The notes beneath the pieces were generated by a model, which did not search any database, had not been told where the DNA came from, and worked only from the letters and a program-made list of their open reading frames with translations. From contig CAKUMQ010000005.1 in the NCBI GenBank assembly GCA_934667845.1, positions 6,890 through 70,889 of the forward strand: a DNA stretch of 64,000 nt. Direction: 5' to 3'. The stretch comes from an uncultured Eubacteriales bacterium (GTDB lineage: Bacteria; Bacillota; Clostridia; Oscillospirales; Acutalibacteraceae). Shown in pieces: positions 44,031-52,019 of this stretch; positions within the stretch are counted from its first letter, which is position 1; each line of letters opens with the position of its first letter. The position numbers were made by a program, and so were the translations under genes.

Positions 44031-45770
44031 ATGAAATTCAGCGAAGCCTTACAGATGTATATGGATCAGCTTGACTGCACCGCTAAAGAGCTGTGCCGCC
44101 TGTCCGGCATCTCCGCGGCATCCTTCAGCCGGTACAAAAACGGCGAGCGCGCGCCGGAGCCGGACGCGCCCGCCTTTGACGGGCTGTGCCGGGCGATCGC
44201 CGCGATCGCCGCGCAAAAGAGTCTGCCGGACATCACCGCCGGCTCTGTCCGCGCGGCGTTTACGGCGTGCGAGGACGTCGCGGCAGCCGACCGGGAGGTG
44301 CTGCGGCAGAATTTCAACACACTGATCGCCGCGCTGAACATCAATCTGACCCGCCTGAGCCAATATACCAACTACGACACCTCCGCCATCTTCCGCATCC
44401 GCAGCGGCTCCCGAAAGCCCGGCGACTCCGATCAGTTTGCCTCGGCGGTGGCATCCTTTGTTTCGCGGGAAATGCGCGCGGTGTCCGAGATCGCCGCCGT
44501 CGCCGGACTGATCGGCTGTGACGCCGGACAGATCAGTGACCTGTCGGTGCGCTATGCCAAAATCAAAAGCTGGCTTTTGGAGCAGCCGGCACAGAATACC
44601 GGAAACGACAGTGTTTCGACGTTTCTGAACAAGCTCGATGCGTTCGATCTCAACGAGTATATCAAGGTGATCAGATTTGACGAGTTAAAAGTCCCGTCCA
44701 TGCCGTTTCAGCTCCCGTCCTCGAAGAGCTATTTCGGTCTGAAAGAGATGATGGAGAGCGAGCTGGACTTTCTCAAAGCGACCGTGCTCTCCCGCTCCAT
44801 GGCGCCCGTGACCATGTACAGCGACATGCCGATGACGGAGATGGCGAAGGATCCGGAGTTTCCGAAAAAGTGGATGTTCGGCATGGCGATGATGCTGAAA
44901 AAGGGGCTGCACCTGCGCCAGATCCACAATCTGGACCGGTCGTTTGACGAGATGATGCTGGGGCTGGAAAGCTGGATCCCGATGTATATGACCGGGCAGA
45001 TCTCCCCCTACTATTTCAAAAGCGCGCAAAACGGCGTCTTTCTGCACTTTTTGAAGGTGTCGGGCGCCGCCGCCCTGTCGGGCGAGGCGATCGCCGGATA
45101 CCACGCCGACGGCAAGTATACCCTCACCAAGATCCGGCACGAGATAGACTACTATCAAAAGCGCGCAGACGAGATGCTGAAAAATGCCTATCCGCTGATG
45201 GAGATCTACCGCAGCGAACGGGAAAACGAGCTGAACACTTTTCTGCTCGCCGACGCGGGAAAACCGGGTCGCCGCCGTAGCATTCTGTCCACCCTGCCGC
45301 TGTACACCGCCAGCGACGAACTGCTAGACCGCATGCTCACCCGGCACGGGGTCGATGCCGCACAGCGGGAGAGCATCCGCCGCTACGCCGCGGCAAAGCG
45401 GCAGCGCATTGCGGAAATTCTGGAGACAGAGACCGTCGAGGACGAGATCCCGGTCTTTGCGCCGGAGGATTTCCGGGAAGATCCGCCTGTTTTGGAGCTT
45501 TCCGGTGTATTCTGTGAGAGCGACATCCCCTATACCGCCGAGGAGTATGCGGCGCACCTGAATGAGACCGCCGCCTTTGCGGAGCGGCACCCGCATTACA
45601 CGGTAAAGCAAAGCGCTGCCCACACCTTTCGCAATCTGCAGATCCTCATCCGCGAGGGGCAGTGGGTCATGGTATCCAAGGGAAAAGCACCGGCGATCCA
45701 CTTTGTGATCCGCCACCCGAAGCTGCGCAGCGCCATCGAGAATTTCATCCCACCCGTGACGGAAGCATAA
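44031..45770 (+). CDS. Tandem HTH (XRE-type) protein with large C-terminal region
   Basis: A 579-residue protein. Two helix-turn-helix regions lie at the N-terminus: about 15-40 (AKELCRLSGISAASFSRYKNGER) and about 105-140 (NLTRLSQYTNYDTSAIFRIRSGSRKP). The remaining 400 residues are helical and Met-rich in the middle (MAPVTMYSDMPMTEMA), with no family I recognise. GGAG precedes the ATG. No membrane segment is visible, so it is likely a cytoplasmic DNA-binding protein. It is divergent from the envelope operon at 38897-43838, which is its natural target candidate. The large C-terminus may sense a signal. Confidence 0.85.
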   Translation: MKFSEALQMYMDQLDCTAKELCRLSGISAASFSRYKNGERAPEPDAPAFDGLCRAIAAIAAQKSLPDITAGSVRAAFTACEDVAAADREVLRQNFNTLIAALNINLTRLSQYTNYDTSAIFRIRSGSRKPGDSDQFASAVASFVSREMRAVSEIAAVAGLIGCDAGQISDLSVRYAKIKSWLLEQPAQNTGNDSVSTFLNKLDAFDLNEYIKVIRFDELKVPSMPFQLPSSKSYFGLKEMMESELDFLKATVLSRSMAPVTMYSDMPMTEMAKDPEFPKKWMFGMAMMLKKGLHLRQIHNLDRSFDEMMLGLESWIPMYMTGQISPYYFKSAQNGVFLHFLKVSGAAALSGEAIAGYHADGKYTLTKIRHEIDYYQKRADEMLKNAYPLMEIYRSERENELNTFLLADAGKPGRRRSILSTLPLYTASDELLDRMLTRHGVDAAQRESIRRYAAAKRQRIAEILETETVEDEIPVFAPEDFREDPPVLELSGVFCESDIPYTAEEYAAHLNETAAFAERHPHYTVKQSAAHTFRNLQILIREGQWVMVSKGKAPAIHFVIRHPKLRSAIENFIPPVTEA

Positions 45771-45806
45771 GCGCCGCCGTTTTTCCGGAAGATCCGAAAA
45801 AAACAT

Positions 45807-45835
45807 TTGCAAAAGATCTTTTTCCGTGCTATACT
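45807..45835 (+). promoter_or_regulatory. Sigma-A promoter of the MATE gene
   Basis: TTGCAA is followed after 17 bases by TATACT. The predicted start near 45842 lies only ten bases before a terminator hairpin, and about 80 bases before the MATE start codon. Confidence 0.8.
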
Positions 45836-45851
45836 GAATATAACGAGCAGC

Positions 45852-45895
45852 AATCATGCGTAAGTCCAGTTTGGGCTTACGCATGATTTTTTTTT
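45852..45895 (+). terminator. Terminator hairpin in the MATE leader (attenuator candidate)
   Basis: A 16-base stem (45852-45867 with 45873-45888, one G-T pair) with a loop of five bases is followed by eight T residues. It ends the HTH gene transcript, but also sits in the leader transcribed from the promoter at 45807-45835, before the MATE ribosome site (AGGAGG near 45907). Confidence 0.88.
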
Positions 45896-45921
45896 GCACA
45901 TTTTTCAGGAGGTCACAGCCC

Positions 45922-47340
45922 ATGAACAGTCAACCGTCCGTCCTTGCTTCCGAAAAGATCGGAAAGCTCATGCGCACCTATGCCGTCCCCTGCGTCATTT
46001 CTCTGCTTGTCGGCGCGCTCTACAACATTGTCGATCAGATCTTCATTGCCAACGCTGACTATCTCGGCTCCTACGGCAACGCCGCCAACACGGTCGTTTT
46101 TCCGCTCACGGTCATTGCACTCGGCATAGCCGTGATGATCGGCGACGGCTGCTGCGCCTTTGTCAGCATCGCCCTCGGGGAAAAGAAAGCCGAAAACGCG
46201 GCGCGCAGCGTCGGCAATGCGCTGGTGTTTTGTGTGATCAGCAGCCTTGTCCTGACCGCCGTGTATCTCCTGTTTGCCGAGCCGATTTTGACCGCGTTCG
46301 GCGGCAGGGTCAACGACGAAACCTTTGCATTTTCCAAGGAATATTTCTTCTGGATCACGGTCGGCATCCCGTTTTACATGTTCGGTCAGGCGATGAATCC
46401 CATCATCCGCGCCGACGGCGACCCGCGGTTTGCGATGCTCTCCACCCTCGCCGGCGCCGTCACCAACCTCATCCTCGATCCGATTTTTATCTTCGTCTGC
46501 CGATGGGGCATGACGGGCGCCGCCGTCGCCACGGTGATCGGTCAGATCGTCACGGCGGTTCTTGCCGTCTGGTATCTGCTCCATGCCAAAATCGTCCGGC
46601 TTCAGCGAAAGGATCTGAAGCCGAAGCCCGCGATCCTCGGCAGGACGCTTTCGCTCGGGCTTTGCAGCTTTCTCGCGCAGATATCGCTTGTCGCGGCCAT
46701 GATGGCGATCAACAACATGCTCCGCAAATACGGCGCGCAGGACGGGATATTCGGTCAGGAGCAGTATGCGCAGATCCCGATGGCGGTCGTCGGGATCGTG
46801 ATGAAATTTTTCCAGATCGTGATCTCGGTCGTGATCGGCATAGCGGCCGGGTGCATACCCATAGTCGGCTTCAACAGGGGCGCGGGGCAAAACGGCAGGG
46901 TCCGGGCGCTGTTCACCCGGCTGCTGATCGCCGAGGCCTGTGTCGGCGCAATCTCGCTCCTTATCGCGGAAATTTTTCCGCACGCGCTGATACAGATCTT
47001 CGGCGCGGCAAACGAGAGCGCGTATTATACCGACTTTGCGGTACGCTCATTCCGCATCTATCTCTGCATGATCGTTTTTGCCTGTATCAACAAGGCTGCC
47101 TTTATCTTTATGCAGGCCATGGGCAAAGCCGTGGCGTCCACGCTGCTCTCCATGGTGCGCGAGATCGTGTTCGGCGTCGGCTTCGCGCTGCTGCTGCCCA
47201 TATTTTTCGGGCTGGACGGCGTTTTGTACTCCATGCCGGTATCGGACATCCTGACCGCCTGCATCTCCGCTGTTCTCATTGTCCGCACCTATCGGCAGCT
47301 CGGGCGCGAAGCCGCCCCGGCTGCCGGGCAAACCAACTGA
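45922..47340 (+). CDS. MATE-family multidrug efflux transporter
   Basis: A 472-residue inner-membrane exporter with 12 helices in two related halves, as in MATE proteins (DinF/NorM superfamily). Features include NIVDQIFI in helix 1 and PIIRADGDPRFAMLSTLAGAVTNLILDPIFIF near residue 180. The ATG at 45922 has AGGAGG ten bases upstream; an in-frame leader ATG inside the terminator stem has no ribosome site and was rejected. Its substrate, probably a cationic drug or metabolite coupled to sodium or protons, is unknown. Confidence 0.93.
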   Translation: MNSQPSVLASEKIGKLMRTYAVPCVISLLVGALYNIVDQIFIANADYLGSYGNAANTVVFPLTVIALGIAVMIGDGCCAFVSIALGEKKAENAARSVGNALVFCVISSLVLTAVYLLFAEPILTAFGGRVNDETFAFSKEYFFWITVGIPFYMFGQAMNPIIRADGDPRFAMLSTLAGAVTNLILDPIFIFVCRWGMTGAAVATVIGQIVTAVLAVWYLLHAKIVRLQRKDLKPKPAILGRTLSLGLCSFLAQISLVAAMMAINNMLRKYGAQDGIFGQEQYAQIPMAVVGIVMKFFQIVISVVIGIAAGCIPIVGFNRGAGQNGRVRALFTRLLIAEACVGAISLLIAEIFPHALIQIFGAANESAYYTDFAVRSFRIYLCMIVFACINKAAFIFMQAMGKAVASTLLSMVREIVFGVGFALLLPIFFGLDGVLYSMPVSDILTACISAVLIVRTYRQLGREAAPAAGQTN

Positions 47341-47352
47341 CCCGCAAACAGC

Positions 47353-47400
47353 AACGGGCAGGCGCACATTCCGTGCGCCTGCCCGTTTATGCTGTCTTTT
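47353..47400. terminator. Hairpin between convergent MATE and surface protein genes
   Basis: A perfect 15-base stem (47353-47367 with 47373-47387) lies between the two stop codons, followed on the plus strand by a moderately T-rich run. Confidence 0.75.
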
Positions 47401-47403
47401 GAT

Positions 47404-50400
47404 TTACCCGGCAAAGCCCTTTCTCTTTTTGCCGCACACCGCCGCGCCGGTCACGGCGCCGCCGCTGACGAGCAGCAGCGCAAGCCAAAGCCAAAGACGG
47501 CTGCTTTCGCCGGTCTGAGGAGACTTCGGCAGCTTTTCTTTCACCGTATCCGCCTCGGCAAGCTCTTTCGTCGCCGCCGCGTCGGCAAAATACTTGCCGC
47601 AGCCACCGCAGTACCAATACGCGATATTTCCCTCGACATCCTCTGTCGCCGCCTTGGCGGGGAAGTGCTTGAGGTCGGCGTGATTGGTTGCGTCAAGCTC
47701 GCCGTAGGCTTTGCCGCAGAGCTCGCACACCGCCTTTTCGGTGCAGGTCGCCCCGCCGCCGGTGTGGTCGGTGATCACCTTTTCGCAGTAGTCGCAGATA
47801 TGGTTTTTGTCCGCATCCTCGTGGTTGGAGATGATCTTTTCGCAAATATCGCAGATGTGATTTTTGTCCGCGTCGTCATGCAGGCAGGCATATCCGCACT
47901 CTCGGCACACGCCATCTGTCCACTCGTGGGCGTCCGTGCCCTCTCTGGCGTCACAGCGGGAGCATGTGTTCCAGTGGTCATTCTCATCATGCCCCTGCCC
48001 GGAAAAATCGTGACCGAGAGCCGCAATTTCGCCACTGCAGACCGTGCAGATGACCGAGGTCGTGCAGGTGGGCTTCGCGGTGCTGCCGGAATGGTCGCAT
48101 TTGCTCCACACCGCCGTCAGCGTGGCATTCTCAAGCATTGGCTTTGTAAAATCAAACGCCGTCCAGCCGCCGAAGATATACCCCGTTTTGACAGGCTTTT
48201 CGGTCGGGGGTGTCGCCCTCTGTCCGCGCAGGATCCTCTGCGCATCCATCACACTGCCGCCATCGGTGTCGAAGGTCAGATAACGGTATGCGTTGTCATG
48301 GATAACCGCTTCGCCGAATGTGACTTTGCCGCAATATACACCGCCGAACACTTTGCCGCTTTTAAGGTCGACCTCGGACGATGCGGTAAACTCACCGTCT
48401 TCTATATCCCCGCCGTCAAGATCAACTCTGCCGTAATATTTACCGTTCTTGATACGGCCTTCCTTATACGGCAGCTCGGGACGGCTCCGCAGAACCGTCA
48501 CCGTACTTGTTTCGGTAAAGGTGCCGCCACTGATAAGGCCATACGAACTTGTACCGTCAGAATATCCGTTGTTTATCACCGATCCGCTGAAGGTGCCGTT
48601 CTGGATAACGCAGCCGACATTGTTTACTCTGCTTGTTTTAGTAAACGTGCCGCCGTGGATAAAGGATGTTCTGGAGCCGATCGTCATTCCCAGATCTTCG
48701 CGATAATACGGGAACGGAACACTGTCAACATCGCTGTTGAAAATGCCGTCGTAAATATCGCCGCCCTTATTTGTCACCTTACTATTAAAGATACCGCCGT
48801 TTATGATTCCCTTTTCGTTGAAAACTTCGCCGTTGAAAATACCGCCGGAAACAGTACCGTTGTTTGTAACTTTACCGTTAAATACCGCATGACCCGCTGC
48901 CAAAAGCCCGCCGCTTTCTGCGATGATAAGCCCGCTCCCGACCGGCACGCTGCCGCCGTACAGGGTGAGCTTGCCGGAGGATATCGTGATATCCTTTACG
49001 GTTCCTTTGGTGCTGCAGTCGGTGACGGTCAGCGTGCCGCCGCTCAGCGAAAGGACAGGAGCGCTCGATCCTTCCCCGCCGTTTACGAGCCTGACGCTGT
49101 ATCCGTTCAGACAGATATACACGCCGTCCGATATGACCTGATCCCGATCCATAACCACATCATCGGTCAGGAAGTAATATCCCGCTTTCGTGGGGAGTCC
49201 GTCAGTTTTCGTCCACGGCGTCCAGGTCACATCCGCATGCGTGTCGTGCCCGTCGAAATCGGTCCCCGTGCCGCAGATGCAGTGGGTGTGCGCGTAGACG
49301 TTCTCCTCTCTTTTCAGTATCGGCAGAACCATATCGGCGCTTTCCACATATCCGCACTCGCCGCCCCAGGGGTGCGTGCCGTCCTCGCGCCCGTTTATCA
49401 TGAGGTCAAGTACCGTACCGTCGCCAAACGCTTCTTTGGGCATTGGTTTTACGGTGTTTTTGTCGATCATCTCCTGCTCATCTCTGCCGGCAGCTTTATC
49501 TGCCGTGCCTTCAAGATAATAATTGTTTGTGTGGTTGTACAATGCGCCGTTCAACCCGACGATGCCGCCAAGATATACGGTCGTACTGCCGGTGCTGTCA
49601 AGCATACCTATGCTGTAGCAGTTGGAAATTACACCCTGTGAAATTGCGCCCGCAATGCCGCCGAGATACAGTGCGCCTGCCTCACCGCTGACATCGCCTG
49701 TATTATAGCAATCATGGATTATAGGCAAACCCATGTTATTTTGATGGCCGATGATCCCGCCGACATTGGCGATATGGGCAATATTCTTAACGGTGATCTT
49801 TCCCGTGTTGCCGCACCCGATCAATTTCGCGCCGGTTACCCCTGCAATCCCGCCGACATTGGCATGTCTGTCACTGTCAAGATTCGCAACTGTAACTGAC
49901 GCATTGTTTGTGCAGTTTTCGATCACACCGCCGTGGGAAAATCCCAAAATACCGCCTGCCCAGTCCTTTCCGATGACACAGCCATCCACCGTCAGATTTT
50001 TGATCTTCGGACCTCCCGTATATCCGAACAACCCTGCGGGTTCATCACCCCCGGTATTGACATACAAACCCTTGACGGTTTTGCCGTTCCCGTCGAATGT
50101 GCCTCTGTATTGGTTATTATCCGTGCTGATCGGAGTCCATTTTTCCGGCTCTGCGGTGCTGCCGTCTGCGGCGGTATAGTTTCCGTCTGCATCAAACGTA
50201 CCGTCGTTTAAAACGATATCATTCATCAGTGTGGCAAATGCATTTCGCTCCCCGCCGTTTGCCTTATCCCGAAAGGCCTTCAGCCCCTCCGCGGTGTAAA
50301 TAAGGTACGGATCGTCCTGCGTGCCGCTGCCGGTGATGTCGGCATTTCCGGCTGCTTCACCCTCAGCAAACACGCCTGTCGGCATAAGGCACATGATTAT

Positions 50401-50439
50401 ACAAAGCATAAGAAGTATGCCGAGCAATCGTTTTTTCAT
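47404..50439 (-). CDS. Large sortase-anchored surface protein with GLUG and InlB-type repeats
   Basis: A 1011-residue exported protein. It has a signal peptide ending near GVFAEG, then GLUG-type repeats (about 75-300, with several GGIxG units), a beta-helix-like region of repeated GGIFNG and GGTFT units (about 430-700), one InlB/Listeria-Bacteroides repeat (YLTFDTDGGSV to GYIFGGW, about 735-790), and a Cys/His-rich part (about 795-935) with two near-identical copies of DADKNHICDxCEK. The C-terminus has SPQTGE, a hydrophobic helix and a basic tail. The ATG at 50439 has GGAGG eight bases upstream. It is a likely adhesin. A promoter flanked by two palindromes lies at 50550-50578. Confidence 0.87.
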   Translation of the reverse strand: MKKRLLGILLMLCIIMCLMPTGVFAEGEAAGNADITGSGTQDDPYLIYTAEGLKAFRDKANGGERNAFATLMNDIVLNDGTFDADGNYTAADGSTAEPEKWTPISTDNNQYRGTFDGNGKTVKGLYVNTGGDEPAGLFGYTGGPKIKNLTVDGCVIGKDWAGGILGFSHGGVIENCTNNASVTVANLDSDRHANVGGIAGVTGAKLIGCGNTGKITVKNIAHIANVGGIIGHQNNMGLPIIHDCYNTGDVSGEAGALYLGGIAGAISQGVISNCYSIGMLDSTGSTTVYLGGIVGLNGALYNHTNNYYLEGTADKAAGRDEQEMIDKNTVKPMPKEAFGDGTVLDLMINGREDGTHPWGGECGYVESADMVLPILKREENVYAHTHCICGTGTDFDGHDTHADVTWTPWTKTDGLPTKAGYYFLTDDVVMDRDQVISDGVYICLNGYSVRLVNGGEGSSAPVLSLSGGTLTVTDCSTKGTVKDITISSGKLTLYGGSVPVGSGLIIAESGGLLAAGHAVFNGKVTNNGTVSGGIFNGEVFNEKGIINGGIFNSKVTNKGGDIYDGIFNSDVDSVPFPYYREDLGMTIGSRTSFIHGGTFTKTSRVNNVGCVIQNGTFSGSVINNGYSDGTSSYGLISGGTFTETSTVTVLRSRPELPYKEGRIKNGKYYGRVDLDGGDIEDGEFTASSEVDLKSGKVFGGVYCGKVTFGEAVIHDNAYRYLTFDTDGGSVMDAQRILRGQRATPPTEKPVKTGYIFGGWTAFDFTKPMLENATLTAVWSKCDHSGSTAKPTCTTSVICTVCSGEIAALGHDFSGQGHDENDHWNTCSRCDAREGTDAHEWTDGVCRECGYACLHDDADKNHICDICEKIISNHEDADKNHICDYCEKVITDHTGGGATCTEKAVCELCGKAYGELDATNHADLKHFPAKAATEDVEGNIAYWYCGGCGKYFADAAATKELAEADTVKEKLPKSPQTGESSRLWLWLALLLVSGGAVTGAAVCGKKRKGFAG

Positions 50440-50548
50440 TTTGTCTGCCTCCGTTCGGTACGGCGGGGCTTTACGCCGATGCTCACGCCGTAAATGAGCA
50501 ACGGCAGATGTTTTCGGCTGTGGTTTCATCTGACTGAACGTTTATTAT

Positions 50549-50563
50549 TAGTATAGCATACTA
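50549..50563. promoter_or_regulatory. Palindrome over the -10 box of the adhesin promoter
   Basis: TAGTAT and ATACTA are perfect arms around AGC, overlapping the -10 box at 50550-50555. It is a good candidate operator. Confidence 0.5.
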
Positions 50564-50578
50564 TCCCGACAAAATCAA
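50550..50578 (-). promoter_or_regulatory. Sigma-A promoter of the large surface protein gene
   Basis: On the minus strand TTGATT is followed after 17 bases by TATACT with an extended TGC, about 110 bases before the ATG. Confidence 0.75.
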
Positions 50579-50597
50579 GATTGGCCCGCAAAGAAAT

Positions 50598-50611
50598 ATT
50601 CTATACAGAAT
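50598..50611. promoter_or_regulatory. Second palindrome upstream of the adhesin promoter
   Basis: ATTCT and AGAAT are perfect arms around ATAC, about 20 bases upstream of the -35 box. It may be an activator or repressor site. Confidence 0.4.
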
Positions 50612-50672
50612 TTTTCCACCGCCCGTGCGCGCGGGCATTGACCCCGCGCGTCCCATTTCCCGTATCGACAGA

Positions 50673-50700
50673 AAAAGCGGCGGGATATCCCGCCGCTTTT
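50673..50700. terminator. Bidirectional intrinsic terminator after the MMPL operon
   Basis: A perfect 28-base palindrome with A run before and T run after lies 20 bases past the stop of the heptad-repeat gene. Confidence 0.9.
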
Positions 50701-50720
50701 GAATGTTGAAGCAGTAATTA

Positions 50721-52019
50721 TCAATACAAACCGAACAGGCGGAGCAGCTTCTGCCAGAAGGTCAGCGGTGCTTCCTCCACTGCATCGCTCGCCGCCGCTT
50801 CGGCTTTTTCGATCGCCGCTGTTTTGATAACGAACTGCACAGAATCTACCTGGGTGTTCTTGTCGGAGACAAAGGACACCGTTTTGCCGTCGCCGCCGGT
50901 GACGGAGGCGGTCATCGCGTCGATCTCCTCGCTGATCTGCGTATCCATATCCGCCGTTTTATCGACAAATTCCGCCGTGCCGCCCGCCAGCTCCTTTGTG
51001 CCGCCGTACAGCTTGCCCACGGCGTCGTTCAGTTCCCCGACGGAGAGCCCGAGCGTCCCGGTATGGCTGTAAAGCGAATCCATGTTGAGTTTCAGGCTCT
51101 TGGTACCGGCTGCCGCATCGGTCAGCCGGTCGTTTTTCCCTGTGATCTCCGAAAGGCCGGAGAACAAGTCCCCTGCGCCGTCCGTCAGCTCACCCACGCC
51201 CGAATTCAGATCGCCGACCTTGCTGTTGAGCGTTCCGGCAGCGTCGTACAGCTTGCCGGTTCCGTCACGCACCTCCGCTGCGCCGTCGTCGATACTGCCG
51301 ATGGCGGAAATGATCTCGTCCACCTTATCCATCAGCTCGGCGTCGTCCACCTCAAAATTCATATGCAGACGAACGCCGTTGATCGCGACCGCGTCCATCG
51401 TGAAATCCGTGACATCGGCGCGGATCACGGTGTCGATGCCCTTGCCGGGCAGAATCGTGTAGGTCAGCTGCTTGTCGCTGCCCACATTGGCAACCGTCGC
51501 ACCGCTGGAAACGATGTTTTTGCAGAGCGCGGTGTCCAGCGTGAACGACGCCTGCAGGGCGTAGTCGTCGTAAAAGCTGCCCCTGCAGCTCCCGTTTTTG
51601 CTCACCGAAAAGCGGATCTCCAGCGCGCCGCTTTTTCCTGCCATATCCGCTGCGGAATATTCCTTTCCGTCCAGAAAGTAACGGATGGAAATGTTCCACG
51701 GGATAACGGTGCTTTTCAGCGTGCCCTGATAGTAGACCTTGTCGGCGCCGGACGAAAACGTGATCTTATCCCCGCTCTGGGTGATCTTATCCGTTGTATT
51801 CAGCATTTTTACATGGGAGTAATCGCCGTAGTCGATAATGTCGCCGCCCGAAAAAATGTTGACCGCTTCCATATCCGTGACCTTGCCGGAGGCGTCGGTC
51901 ATGATGTAGATGACCTCTTCTTTTTGCGAGGGCGCCGTTTCGGCAAATACCGGAGCGGTCAAAGCCCCCAAGAGCAGCACGGACAGCGCTGCCGCCGTGA
52001 TCTTCCTGACAGTTTTCAT
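50721..52019 (-). CDS. Secreted heptad-repeat protein partnered with MMPL transporter
   Basis: A 432-residue exported protein. A signal peptide (to about 26) is followed by a beta-rich domain (about 30-225) and a run of heptads of the LxxGxxxL type (about 250-345), like the extracytoplasmic part of YhgE/Pip proteins. The C-terminus ends in an amphipathic or membrane-touching segment (FWQKLLRLFGLY). Its start overlaps the stop of the MMPL transporter by four bases, with the ribosome site inside that gene. It probably forms an extracellular or periplasm-like adaptor for the pump. Confidence 0.83.
   Translation of the reverse strand: MKTVRKITAAALSVLLLGALTAPVFAETAPSQKEEVIYIMTDASGKVTDMEAVNIFSGGDIIDYGDYSHVKMLNTTDKITQSGDKITFSSGADKVYYQGTLKSTVIPWNISIRYFLDGKEYSAADMAGKSGALEIRFSVSKNGSCRGSFYDDYALQASFTLDTALCKNIVSSGATVANVGSDKQLTYTILPGKGIDTVIRADVTDFTMDAVAINGVRLHMNFEVDDAELMDKVDEIISAIGSIDDGAAEVRDGTGKLYDAAGTLNSKVGDLNSGVGELTDGAGDLFSGLSEITGKNDRLTDAAAGTKSLKLNMDSLYSHTGTLGLSVGELNDAVGKLYGGTKELAGGTAEFVDKTADMDTQISEEIDAMTASVTGGDGKTVSFVSDKNTQVDSVQFVIKTAAIEKAEAAASDAVEEAPLTFWQKLLRLFGLY

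Noticed and set aside
35555..45770. Defence island (SNF2 helicase, HTH protein, zinc ribbon)
   Set aside because: No nuclease, methylase, toxin or effector domain is visible; the genes have separate promoters and envelope features.
45856..45921. Leader peptide or N-terminal extension of the MATE protein
   Set aside because: The in-frame ATG lies in the terminator stem and lacks a ribosome site, while the ATG at 45922 has a strong one. A leader peptide cannot be excluded.
47389..49641. 750-codon plus-strand open frame
   Set aside because: Antisense to the sortase-anchored surface protein; no start signals or domains.
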